This document shows, piece by piece, positions 9,999 through 17,061 of a stretch of DNA of 23,153 nucleotides (positions are counted from its first letter, which is position 1; the number at the start of each line of letters is the position of its first letter). The notes beneath the pieces were generated by a model. It had not been told where the DNA came from. It worked only from the letters and a program-made list of their open reading frames with translations, and made no database searches. This DNA comes from JAJFVC01 sp039698075 (lineage in GTDB: Bacteria; Planctomycetota; Planctomycetia; Pirellulales; Thermoguttaceae): the NCBI GenBank assembly GCA_039698075.1, contig JBDKTJ010000153.1:1-23153 (forward strand). Direction: 5' to 3'. Made by a program: the position numbers and the translations under genes.

Positions 9999-11375
9999 AT
10001 GCAAGAGAAGGGCGATTCCATCAATCGTCGCGATTGGATGCGGTTCTTGGGCGTCTCGGGCGCCGCTGTCAGTCTGGACATGCTCGCCGTACGGAACATC
10101 AACGCGAAAAACCTCGGCGAATCGCGCGGATTCACGAGCCACACGGTTGCCGCCCACGAGAGCCACTCGACCCGGACTTGCGCTTCCGTTGACAACGGCA
10201 AGGTCGTTCAACCGAGCCGCGAACTTCCCGTCCTGCACAAGACCGACGTGCTGGTCGTCGGCGGCGGACCGGCCGGCGTCACGGCCGCCATCGCTGCCAA
10301 GCGCGCCGGGGCCGACGTGACGCTCGTCGAACGTTACGGCCATTTCGGCGGTCTGTGGACCGGCGGACTCGTGCTCCTGATCATCGGCCACATCACCAAG
10401 GACGGCAAGCAGACGTGCCAAGGAATCGGCGAGGAGATGATGCGGCGTCTCGACAAGTGGAACGGCGCCATCATGAACCGTCGGCCCGGCGAGTATCCAA
10501 CCGTGGATGCCGAGGCGGCCAAATATCTGATGATCGAGATGATCGAAGAGGCCGGCGTCCATGTGTTTCTCCACTGCTGGGGCGTCGATGCCATTATGAA
10601 CTCCGGCGCGGTCGCCGGCGCCGTCTTCGAGAGCAAGTCGGGCCGCCAGGCCATTCTGGCCAAAGTGGTCATCGACGCCACCGGCGACGGCGACATGTTT
10701 TCGGCCGCCGGCGCGGAATACGAACGTCGTCTCCACAACATCGGCCTCGTCTCCCGCATCGGAAAGCTGGACGAAGTCGATCGGGCCAAAGCCGCGCAAT
10801 CGCCCACGCCGAAACACCTGGGGGCCAAAACGCCCGTGCCCGGGGTGAATTGGGTCAATCTGGCCGGTCCCGAGGCCGACGGTCTCGATGTGGCCACGCT
10901 GACCCGGCTGGAAATGAATCATCGAAAGTTTATGTGGAAGAGTCTTCAAAAGACGCGCAATACGCCGGGCTACGAGAAAACCTATCTGGTGGAAACCGCT
11001 CCGCAACTTGGCGTGCGCATTACCCGGGTGTTGAACGGAGTCGATCGCATCACCCGCGGCGCCGTCGGCGCGGCATCGCCAATCCCCGATGCGATCGGCG
11101 TGGGCGGCGCCAGCAACCGGGAGCACGGCCCTTGGCAAATTCCCTACGGCGCCCTGGTGCCCAAGAAGCTCGACAATCTGCTGGCCGCCGGCCGCTGCGT
11201 CAGCGCAGAGGTCCGGATGGCCGACCTGGTGCGGTTGATCCCCAATTGTTTTGTCACCGGTCAGGCCGCGGGCGTTGCGGCGGCCGTGGCCGTTCAAGAT
11301 GGATGCCGCCCCCGTGACGTGGATATTGCGAAGGTGCAAAAAATCCTCAAGCAGCAAGAGGCGTATTTGGGGTGA
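9999..11375 (+). CDS. FAD-dependent oxidoreductase with Tat-like signal (FAD_oxidored type)
   Basis: Predicted flavoprotein oxidoreductase of 458 residues, substrate unknown. The N-terminus has a twin-arginine-like motif, NRRDWMRFLG (R10, R11), and a short hydrophobic stretch, suggesting export in folded form or membrane association. The Rossmann FAD-binding fold has GGGPAG at 88-93 and the ribose-binding glutamate E111 (VTLVE), followed by GHFGGLWTGG. The second FAD-contact motif is VVIDATGDGDMFSAAGAE. The C-terminal FAD motif is LLAAGRCVSAE, then FVTGQAAGVAAAVA. These match the FAD_oxidored family, which is common in planctomycetes. The ATG at 9999 has AAAGGA about 10 bp upstream; the frame upstream is Pro-rich and non-coding in character. 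The stop overlaps the next start by 4 bp (GTGA), so the polyferredoxin is probably its translationally coupled electron partner. Confidence 0.85.
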   Translation: MQEKGDSINRRDWMRFLGVSGAAVSLDMLAVRNINAKNLGESRGFTSHTVAAHESHSTRTCASVDNGKVVQPSRELPVLHKTDVLVVGGGPAGVTAAIAAKRAGADVTLVERYGHFGGLWTGGLVLLIIGHITKDGKQTCQGIGEEMMRRLDKWNGAIMNRRPGEYPTVDAEAAKYLMIEMIEEAGVHVFLHCWGVDAIMNSGAVAGAVFESKSGRQAILAKVVIDATGDGDMFSAAGAEYERRLHNIGLVSRIGKLDEVDRAKAAQSPTPKHLGAKTPVPGVNWVNLAGPEADGLDVATLTRLEMNHRKFMWKSLQKTRNTPGYEKTYLVETAPQLGVRITRVLNGVDRITRGAVGAASPIPDAIGVGGASNREHGPWQIPYGALVPKKLDNLLAAGRCVSAEVRMADLVRLIPNCFVTGQAAGVAAAVAVQDGCRPRDVDIAKVQKILKQQEAYLG

Positions 11376-12604
11376 AGGAATCTCCCAATTCGACGAACCG
11401 TTCGATCGCCGGCGTCCGAAAACAACGGCATAAACGCCTCCGACGCGTCGTGAGTCTGGCGTGCCTCGTTGCGGCGGCGTTGGCCGTGCTGCCCATCACC
11501 GCCCAGGGGTGGCCGTCGTTGGCGGTCCTTTCGCTGAGTCCGCTGGTGGCCGCGGCGTCGGCGCTGGGCGCGCGGACGTTCCAGGCAACCATGCTGATTG
11601 GCCTGTTGGTGGCCCTGGCGGCGGTTGTTCGCCGGCGTTGGTTTTGCCGTTGGGTGTGTCCGACGGGACGTTGTGCGAACGGGGCCAGCCGGATCGGGTT
11701 GCGACTGGGTCGGCGGTGTCCGAGAGTGCCGTCGCTGGGCCCTTGGATCGCATGGATCTCGCTGGCCGGGGCGCTGGTCGGCTATCCGGCCCTCCTTTGG
11801 CTCGATCCGCTGGCGATTTTCAGCGGCTCGTTCAGTGTTTTTCGGAGCAGCGGGCCCGCGGCCATGGCGTCGGCCGTTGCGCTGCCGGCCGTGTTGATTT
11901 TGAGTCTGCTGCTGCCGGGCGCATGGTGCGGCAAGATATGCCCGCTGGGCGCTTTGCAGGACTTTTTTTACCATGCCGTCCGTGCCGTTTGGCCTTCGCA
12001 CGCACCGTCTGGCAATGCGTTGTTGCGGGAGCGGCGTCGGCTGTTGCGGAACGTTGTTCTCGGCAGCGTGATGGGCGCGGTCTGGGCCGCAACCGCCAAG
12101 GCCATGCGAGTGGCAATGCCGCGTGCGCTTCGTCCGCCGGGAGCGCGAGACGAAACGACGTTCCTGGGCCTATGCGTCCGCTGCGGCAACTGCATTCGCG
12201 TTTGCCCCAGCCGGATCATCGAGCAAGACCTGGCCGACCACGGCGTCGCCGGGCTCTTGGCCCCCGTTCTTCGATTCCACGAGGACTATTGCCGAGAAAA
12301 CTGCGTTCGCTGCACGGAGGTTTGTCCGAGCGGCGCCTTGGCGCGGCAATCGCTCGATGCAAAGCCGCGGCAGACGCGGATCGGCTTGCCTCGCGTCGAC
12401 ATGAACCTATGTTTGCTGAGTAACGATCGGGAATGCGCGGTTTGCCGCAATAGCTGTCCCTACGAGGCGATTTCGCTGGTGTTTTCGGAATCCGAGTATA
12501 CGCTCGTGCCCGTGGTGGACGCTCAAAAATGTCCGGGCTGCGGCGCCTGCGAGGCCGCCTGCCCGACGCAACCCGTCAAGGCGATTCAAGTTCTCCCCCA
12601 TTGA
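11372..12604 (+). CDS. Membrane polyferredoxin, NapH-like membrane part joined to a four-cluster ferredoxin part
   Basis: Predicted membrane electron-transfer protein of 410 residues. The N-terminal half has about five to six hydrophobic helices. Between and after them are two cysteine motifs typical of NapH/NosR/RdxA-type proteins: FCRWVCPTGRC (C92, C96, C101) and WCGKICPLG (C186, C190). The C-terminal half (260-410) carries sixteen cysteines in four sets: 268/271/274/278, 307/311/314/318, 347/355/358/362 and 387/390/393/397. These could hold four [4Fe-4S] clusters, as in NapG/MauM-type ferredoxins. The GTG start at 11372 overlaps the flavoprotein stop, with AAGAGG upstream. Its direction of electron flow and its quinone or periplasmic partner cannot be deduced. 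No nap, nos or mau genes are nearby, so it should not be named after those systems. Confidence 0.83.
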   Translation: MKESPNSTNRSIAGVRKQRHKRLRRVVSLACLVAAALAVLPITAQGWPSLAVLSLSPLVAAASALGARTFQATMLIGLLVALAAVVRRRWFCRWVCPTGRCANGASRIGLRLGRRCPRVPSLGPWIAWISLAGALVGYPALLWLDPLAIFSGSFSVFRSSGPAAMASAVALPAVLILSLLLPGAWCGKICPLGALQDFFYHAVRAVWPSHAPSGNALLRERRRLLRNVVLGSVMGAVWAATAKAMRVAMPRALRPPGARDETTFLGLCVRCGNCIRVCPSRIIEQDLADHGVAGLLAPVLRFHEDYCRENCVRCTEVCPSGALARQSLDAKPRQTRIGLPRVDMNLCLLSNDRECAVCRNSCPYEAISLVFSESEYTLVPVVDAQKCPGCGACEAACPTQPVKAIQVLPH

Positions 12605-12609
12605 AAGTC

Positions 12610-13314
12610 ATGCTTATGTTGTTCGGCGAGCCCCAGCGCACCTCTTACGACTTGAACTTCTCGATGTTCGGCATTCCCGTCCGAGTCCACCCGGTGTTCT
12701 GGCTCATCACGTTGATGTTGGGCTACGACCTGGGCGACGTGGCCTCGGTTTTGACGTGGGTTTTGGCGGTTTTCGTGGCGATTTTGGTCCACGAACTAGG
12801 CCACGCGCTGGTCATGCGGATTTACGGGTTCGAGCCGTGGATCGTTCTGTACGGCCTCGGGGGCCAAACCGCGTACGAACCCGGCTACCGCGTTCATCCG
12901 CGAGGCCAAGGCACGTTGGCCCAGGTGCTCATCAGCGTGGCGGGCCCGATGGCTGGTTTTCTGCTGGCCGGGCTGGTGTTGCTCGGACTGTATTGGGCCG
13001 ACCAGCGCCACGTGAGCCTCAACTCCAACGTTCTGCGTCTGTTCTATTTCATTTTCTCGGTCGGCGTCGTGTGGGGCGTCGTGAATTTGTTTCCGATCTA
13101 TCCGCTCGACGGCGGACAAATCGCCCGCGAACTGCTGTCGAGACTCAACTCGCACCATGGCGTCGGCTGGTCGCTGTGGCTGTCGATCGCGACGGCCGTC
13201 GGTCTGGCGTTGGTCGGATTGTTGTGGGAACGAAACTGGTTCATCGCCCTGATGTTCGGCTATCTCGCATACATCAACTACACCGTTTTGCAGGCCTATC
13301 GTCGCGGTTGGTGA
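12610..13314 (+). CDS. M50-family site-2-type membrane zinc metalloprotease
   Basis: Predicted intramembrane zinc protease of 234 residues with about six hydrophobic segments. The catalytic HELGH motif is at 61-65 (H61, E62, H65). NLFPIYPLDGG at 159-169 supplies the third zinc ligand, D167. There is no PDZ or CBS domain, so this is a minimal form resembling the SpoIVFB/small rhomboid-like S2P subset of M50. Substrate is unknown. The ATG at 12610 is chosen; a TTG at 12601 would overlap the polyferredoxin stop (TTGA), and an ATG at 12616 is also possible. It is the third gene of the flavoprotein-polyferredoxin set, though its role there is unclear. Confidence 0.86.
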   Translation: MLMLFGEPQRTSYDLNFSMFGIPVRVHPVFWLITLMLGYDLGDVASVLTWVLAVFVAILVHELGHALVMRIYGFEPWIVLYGLGGQTAYEPGYRVHPRGQGTLAQVLISVAGPMAGFLLAGLVLLGLYWADQRHVSLNSNVLRLFYFIFSVGVVWGVVNLFPIYPLDGGQIARELLSRLNSHHGVGWSLWLSIATAVGLALVGLLWERNWFIALMFGYLAYINYTVLQAYRRGW

Positions 13315-13623
13315 TCTTCGGCGCTTGCTGGCGCGAGAAGAAGAAGTTGAAAAGGGAATCGAGAACAAAAAAAACACGAAGACAAAACGCTTCTGTTTTC
13401 CTTTTTCCCCTTTTTCCGTTTTTCCTTTCCTTCGCGTCGTCGCGGAGTCGAAAAGACGTCGCGCGAAAAATATTTTTTCACAAAACCACAACGAATTTCT
13501 CAACTGGGGCTTGCAAGAATTTTTTTGCAACGTTAAAACATATTTTCAGTTGGGCATGATGCTGGGTCTCCGATGGTCGGAGCGCTCGGCCCGAGGCCCA
13601 CGAGAAATCTGATGGAGGTTACT
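13315..13623. other. AT-rich intergenic island with homopolymer tracts
   Basis: No gene is supported in these 309 bp. The plus strand runs through a purine-rich block (13333-13389), a pyrimidine-rich block of T4-T5 and C2-C4 runs (13395-13435), and A/T tracts including T7 at 13520-13526. Base composition differs sharply from the GC-rich surroundings and is of the kind expected to bend DNA. Small frames on both strands here have low-complexity translations (Lys/Phe/Arg-rich) and are considered spurious. The segment probably holds the end of the M50 transcript and the promoter of the Lys-rich peptide. Confidence 0.5.
13511..13539 (+). promoter_or_regulatory. Candidate sigma70-type promoter for the Lys-rich peptide gene
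   Basis: TTGCAA (13511-13516) and TAAAAC (13534-13539) are separated by exactly 17 bp. Each matches 4 of 6 consensus positions. The start of transcription would fall near 13546, about 78 bp before the GTG start. The match is weak and AT-rich sequence offers chance hits. Confidence 0.3.
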
Positions 13624-13743
13624 GTGGCCAAGAAGAAGGCAGTCAAGAAGGTCGCCAAGAAGGCGCCCGCGGCCAAGAAGGTCGCCAAGAAGAAGACCGC
13701 CAAGAAGGTTGCGAAGAAGGGCAAATGCTGCTGCGGCAAGTAA
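13624..13743 (+). CDS. Small lysine-rich histone H1-like protein with Cys-Cys-Cys tail
   Basis: A 39-residue protein: 18 lysines (46 percent), no acidic residue and no aromatic residue. It contains three copies of KKVAKK (residues 8-13, 18-23 and 27-32), encoded by near-identical 18-bp units at 13645, 13675 and 13702. The composition resembles the Lys/Ala-rich tails of histone H1-like and AlgP-like proteins, so nucleic-acid binding or charge neutralisation is the likely role. It ends GKCCCGK, an unusual triple-cysteine tail that might bind metal or form disulfides. The GTG start at 13624 has GGAGG at 13614-13618, 5 bp upstream. An in-frame ATG at 13612 overlaps that site and is less likely. 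A strong terminator follows 60 bp after the stop, supporting a real monocistronic gene. Confidence 0.78.
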   Translation: MAKKKAVKKVAKKAPAAKKVAKKKTAKKVAKKGKCCCGK

Positions 13744-13802
13744 TTGCCTCGGCGCAGCGTTGGACCTGAATTCGCGAAACCTCGCACCGACTACGACGAG
13801 AA

Positions 13803-13846
13803 AGGGCCGCTGAAACGCACCGCGTTTCGGCGGCCCTAAGTGTTTT
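13803..13846 (+). terminator. Intrinsic terminator of the Lys-rich peptide gene
   Basis: AGGGCCGC-TGAAACGC (13803-13818) pairs with GCGTTTCG-GCGGCCCT (13822-13837) across a 3-nt ACC loop. That is a 16-bp stem with one G-T pair. AAGTGTTTT follows. The stem is very stable; the T-run is imperfect. Confidence 0.82.
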
Positions 13847-13854
13847 GGAGACAA

Positions 13855-13906
13855 GGGATTAGAGATTAGGGATTAGATTTTCAATTCGAGTCTAATCCCT
13901 AATCCC
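13855..13906. repeat. Inverted arrays of heptamer GGGATTA / TAATCCC
   Basis: Left arm: GGGATTA (13855-13861), GAGATTA (13862-13868), GGGATTA (13869-13875). Right arm: TAATCCC (13893-13899) and TAATCCC (13900-13906). The arms form a 9-bp perfect stem (13869-13877 with 13891-13899) extendable with one mismatch, around a 13-nt loop. It ends 1 bp before the mrp stop codon, so on the minus strand the hairpin lies just after mrp and may protect or end that transcript. Confidence 0.9.
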
Positions 13907-13907
13907 T

Positions 13908-14984
13908 TCATTTCAACACCGGCAACGTCGGCAGCACCGGATGACGACGATGTTGCGACGACAAGCTGCCAACCACATTGCGACAGATCGCCTCCAAATA
14001 CGGCCGCGCCGTGGCATCGTCAAACGCCGCCGCCACACGCCCGGCATCCGCGCCTTCACGCAGCGATGGAATCAGCGGCAACGCGCCCAAGAACGGAACC
14101 GAAAGCTCCGCCGCGCGTCGCTCCACGCCGCCGGAACCGAATAGCTCATGTCGAGCGCCGCAGTCGGGACACACGAAGAAACTCATGTTCTCGACCATTC
14201 CCAACACCTCGATGTGCACTTGCCGGAACATCGAGATCGCTTTGACCGCATCCAGCAGCGCGACGTCCTGCGGCGTGCAAACCACAATCGACCCGGTAAG
14301 CGGGAGTAATTGGGAAAGAGAAATAGACACATCGCCCGTGCCCGGCGGCATGTCAATCACCAAGTAGTCGAGTTCTCCCCAGTCCGTATCGCGCAGGAAT
14401 TGGGTCAGTGCGGTGTGCAACATCGGGCCGCGCCAGATGATCGCGTCGCCCTCGGGCACCAAAAAACCCATCGACAACATTGGCAGCCCGTCGACCTGCA
14501 CCGGCTGAATGCGATCGCCGATCATGGTGGGCCGCTCCTGGCTGCCGAACAAATGCGGGATGCTCGGCCCATACACATCGGCGTCCATCAGCCCGACCCG
14601 ACAGCCGGCGCGATGCAGTCCGTAGGCCAAATACGCGGCGATCGAACTTTTGCCGACCCCGCCTTTGCCCGACCCGACGGCGATCACGCTTTTGACGGCC
14701 AGACCGATTTCGCCCTGTTTTTCGGGCTTTCGCTCGTGCACGGCCAGTTCCACCGCCGTGTCGAAGTCGGGAAACTGTCGCTGCAACTGCGCGACCAACT
14801 CGTCGCGCGTGGCCTGCCACAACGGGGCCGACCAGGTGGTCAATCCCAGCGTGACCGAAAGTTTTCGACCGTCCAAACTCACGCGATGCAGTTGTCCGAG
14901 CGGTCCGACGCCCCGGCCGGTTTCCGGATCGGGAAATTGAGCCAATGCGGCGCGAACCACAGCCTCATCCACCGTCTTCGACAT
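13908..14984 (-). CDS. Mrp/ApbC-family iron-sulfur cluster carrier ATPase
   Basis: Mrp/ApbC proteins are dimeric P-loop ATPases that bind and transfer [4Fe-4S] clusters to apoproteins in the cytoplasm. The protein has 358 residues. An N-terminal MIP18/DUF59-like domain (about 5-85) is followed by the deviant Walker A GKGGVGKSS (106-114), DADVYGPSIPHLFG (134-147), the IDMPPGTGD motif (210-218) and a bridging CxxC (C272, C275 in CPDCG). All key residues are present. The ATG at 14984 has a GAGG about 11 bp upstream. Upstream on the same strand lie the degenerate receiver and regulator genes. Downstream in the window is complex I, a heavy consumer of Fe-S clusters, but the membrane subunits here carry none, so a link is only suggestive. 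Confidence 0.93.
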   Translation of the reverse strand: MSKTVDEAVVRAALAQFPDPETGRGVGPLGQLHRVSLDGRKLSVTLGLTTWSAPLWQATRDELVAQLQRQFPDFDTAVELAVHERKPEKQGEIGLAVKSVIAVGSGKGGVGKSSIAAYLAYGLHRAGCRVGLMDADVYGPSIPHLFGSQERPTMIGDRIQPVQVDGLPMLSMGFLVPEGDAIIWRGPMLHTALTQFLRDTDWGELDYLVIDMPPGTGDVSISLSQLLPLTGSIVVCTPQDVALLDAVKAISMFRQVHIEVLGMVENMSFFVCPDCGARHELFGSGGVERRAAELSVPFLGALPLIPSLREGADAGRVAAAFDDATARPYLEAICRNVVGSLSSQHRRHPVLPTLPVLK

Positions 14985-15065
14985 CGTGGCAACATCCTCA
15001 GGTGCTGTTGAAACTCAGGTAAACAAAAAAACGCTGAACCACGCCCCGACGCAACCCTCGCAGCT

Positions 15066-15530
15066 TCACCGGGCAGAGTTCCTCTCGGCTCTCTCCCCCG
15101 CATTCCACGGCAAGCCGTCCCAAATCCGTTCGGTCAAGCTCCGCGACGGCGCGGGCGCTTCGGCCAGATGCCGACAGGCCAATCGAGCGAGCCGGCCCAT
15201 TTTGCGCGGCGAATCGACAAAATCGACCGCTCCCGCCTCCAACATGATCCCATGATACTCGTTCCAACGTCGATCGGCCACGATGGCCACGTGGGCCGAC
15301 GGGAACTCACGCGGCAGCCGAGCCATGCGTCGCAACAACGCTTCCGTCCGAGGCTCGAACTCCACGACGACGAACGACGCCGGACTGGCGGCCAACTCGT
15401 CCCAGCAATCGGCCAGGGTGCGGGTCTCCCAAACGCGAACACCCGCCTCGGCCAACTCACGGCGCAACGCCGCCGCCCAGCGACCCGATCGTTCGCAAAC
15501 GATCAACCGCGCAGAATCAAGGCGATTCAT
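15066..15530 (-). CDS. Degenerate response-regulator receiver-like protein
   Basis: A 154-residue protein whose pattern follows a CheY-like receiver fold: LIVCERSG for strand 1, SFVVVEFEPR for strand 3, VAIVADRR for strand 4 and LEAGAVDFVDSP for strand 5. The phosphorylation chemistry is missing. The acidic pair after strand 1 is replaced by C12/E13, the phospho-aspartate position is E57, the Ser/Thr after strand 4 is A85, and the Lys-Pro after strand 5 is D106-S-P. It is therefore probably a phosphorylation-independent pseudo-receiver. The ATG at 15530 is chosen because the frame upstream (to 15872) lies over the regulator gene and reads as Arg/Pro-rich noise; its ribosome site is weak. It lies 41 bp after the sigma54-like regulator, separated by a heptamer repeat. 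Remote homology: the fold assignment is inferred from pattern only. Confidence 0.65.
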   Translation of the reverse strand: MNRLDSARLIVCERSGRWAAALRRELAEAGVRVWETRTLADCWDELAASPASFVVVEFEPRTEALLRRMARLPREFPSAHVAIVADRRWNEYHGIMLEAGAVDFVDSPRKMGRLARLACRHLAEAPAPSRSLTERIWDGLPWNAGERAERNSAR

Positions 15531-15549
15531 CAAATGAAAATAATCTCCT

Positions 15550-15570
15550 CGCTCCACGCTCCACACTCCA
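15550..15570. repeat. Three tandem heptamers CGCTCCA/CACTCCA
   Basis: CGCTCCA (15550-15556), CGCTCCA (15557-15563) and CACTCCA (15564-15570; one substitution) lie back to back. They fill most of the 41-bp gap between the regulator stop and the pseudo-receiver start. On the coding strand the units read TGGAGTG/TGGAGCG and lie upstream of the pseudo-receiver start. Confidence 0.85.
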
Positions 15571-15571
15571 C

Positions 15572-16942
15572 TTATTCCAGTCCCAACTGCACCATGCGTC
15601 GATAAAGCCTCGGTCGCGTCATGCCCAGCAGCCGCGCCGCCCGGGCTTTGTTGCCTTTCGCGCGGGCCAGCGCGCGGCGAATCAGTTCCCGCTCGACGCG
15701 GCCGAGATATTCGTCCAGCACGATGGTTTCGTCGGGGCGCGGCGGTCGGGCGGCCGCTTGGCCGGCGATGCGCAATCGGTCGGGCAGGTCGCCGACGTCG
15801 ATCTCGCGGCCCGCCGCTTGGCGATGCGACTGGGCCACCACTTGGGCCAACTCGTCCAAGTTGCCGGGCCAATCGTAGCCGTCCAATCGGTCGAGCGCCG
15901 CGGGCGTGAAACCGCCGATCTGGCGTTGCCCCTCGGCGTTCAACTCCTCCAGAAACAACTGGGCCAACAGCGGCAAATCCTCGCGACGCCGAACCAGCGG
16001 CGGCAATTCGATCACGATCGTGCTGAGCGCCGCCGCCAAATCCTCGCGAAACGTCCCGCCGCGGACCAGCTCGGCCAACGGTTCGGTCGCGGTGGCCATC
16101 AAACGCCAGCCGGTCCAGCGCCGCACCAGAAGCGAGGCCGCCTCGACCTGCAAATCCGCCGGCAACTCATCCACCCGATGCAACAACAACGTGCCGGGCG
16201 GACTCGGCCGGTCCGAATGGCTCCCTCGCGCCAACGCGGCCGCAATCATCTCGGGCAGGTCGGCGCCCAACACCGGGCAGTCCAACGGCGTCAACATGCC
16301 CACGTCGCTCGGATCGCCGCCGTAGTGGATAGCCCGGGCCAAATGTTGACGCCCGCTGCCCGACGGCCCCACCAACAACACGCTGGCCCGACCGGCCGCC
16401 GCCAATTCGACCTGACGCCGCGCTCGCCCGATCGCCGGCCCGGCGCCGATCAGCCGATCGGCCCGATACCTGGAGGCCGCCTCCTGACGAAACCGTTGCA
16501 CCTGCTGATGCAAGGCGATCGGGTCAAGCTCGACCAGCGTCGTCGACGGCTCGGACTCCGAGGCCTCGGGGGCGTCCGTCGGCTCGACGATCGCCAACAC
16601 GCCCAGTAGATCGTCGCCGCCGCCCAGCGGCAGAAATTTCGCCCTTCGTTCGATCCGCGCGCCGTCGGCCGCAATGCGAACCACCGTGGCCTCCACGGTT
16701 TTGCCCGCCAACACGCTCGGCGGTGGACACAACCCGGCCGCCACGGCGTCGAGCCCGGCCACCGCCGGACTGGAATGATAGGCGCAGCGACACCCCAACA
16801 ACGAATCCCCTACGCCGAGCCAATCCTGGCCCACCCGATTCAAAAAAACGATCGTCCCCTCGTCGTCGAGCACGTAAATCGGCCGGCTCGCCGAGTTGAG
16901 CAGTCGGACTAGTTCCGCGTGATGAACCCGAGATGGCGACAT
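15572..16942 (-). CDS. Degenerate sigma54-activator-like regulator (PAS, inactive AAA+, Fis-type HTH)
   Basis: A 456-residue protein with NtrC-like layout. A PAS-like sensor (about 8-120) begins RPIYVLDDEGTIVFLNR. The AAA+ region (about 163-395) is followed by a Fis-type helix-turn-helix at the C-terminus (415-456, RRALARAKGNKARAARLLGM). The AAA+ core has lost its catalytic residues. Walker A is GPSGSGRQ, with R198 in place of lysine. The Walker B acids are H255 and R256 (GTLLLHRVDEL against the usual GTLFLDEIGEL). The GAFTGA loop that touches sigma54 is absent. The sensor II arginine in WPGNVREL is D363 (WPGNLDEL). FREDL and LPPL-RRREDLP remain. It probably binds DNA as an ATP-independent repressor or activator and may sense a ligand by its PAS domain. 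The ATG at 16942 has no clear ribosome site. An inverted repeat lies 52 bp upstream. Confidence 0.85.
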   Translation of the reverse strand: MSPSRVHHAELVRLLNSASRPIYVLDDEGTIVFLNRVGQDWLGVGDSLLGCRCAYHSSPAVAGLDAVAAGLCPPPSVLAGKTVEATVVRIAADGARIERRAKFLPLGGGDDLLGVLAIVEPTDAPEASESEPSTTLVELDPIALHQQVQRFRQEAASRYRADRLIGAGPAIGRARRQVELAAAGRASVLLVGPSGSGRQHLARAIHYGGDPSDVGMLTPLDCPVLGADLPEMIAAALARGSHSDRPSPPGTLLLHRVDELPADLQVEAASLLVRRWTGWRLMATATEPLAELVRGGTFREDLAAALSTIVIELPPLVRRREDLPLLAQLFLEELNAEGQRQIGGFTPAALDRLDGYDWPGNLDELAQVVAQSHRQAAGREIDVGDLPDRLRIAGQAAARPPRPDETIVLDEYLGRVERELIRRALARAKGNKARAARLLGMTRPRLYRRMVQLGLE

Positions 16943-16994
16943 AAGTTTTTTCGCAGGGGAGTTTTTCGCAATTTCGTCGCGAATCCGCAGCAGG

Positions 16995-17012
16995 GTGACA
17001 CCATGTTGTCAC
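16995..17012. promoter_or_regulatory. Inverted repeat GTGACA-N6-TGTCAC, candidate operator
   Basis: A perfect 6-bp inverted repeat with a 6-bp spacer lies in the leader of the degenerate regulator gene. A minus-strand TATTAT (17029-17024) could be the -10 of that gene, which would put the repeat just after the transcription start, a position fit for autoregulation. No matching -35 was found. An 18-bp dyad is a usual size for a Fis-type HTH dimer site. Confidence 0.42.
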
Positions 17013-17061
17013 TCCCACCCTCGATAATAGCATCGCCGAGCCAAAATGAACATCGCTGTGC

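Noticed and set aside
9909..11357. A 482-codon minus-strand open frame opposite the FAD oxidoreductase
   Set aside because: The plus-strand protein has clear FAD motifs and a ribosome site; the minus frame has none and would span the promoter region of the plus-strand operon.
11372..12604. Naming the polyferredoxin napH, nosR or mauN
   Set aside because: Cysteine motifs are shared among these families and no partner genes of those pathways occur nearby.
13533..13854. Minus-strand frames across the Lys-rich gene, giving Leu/Phe/Ala-rich hydrophobic translations
   Set aside because: These are the complement of repeated Lys/Ala/Val codons. The plus strand has the ribosome site and a correctly placed terminator.
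13855..13906. Possible CRISPR or transposon end because of repeated and inverted units
   Set aside because: Units are only 7 bp, lie directly adjacent without spacers, and no transposase or cas gene is present.
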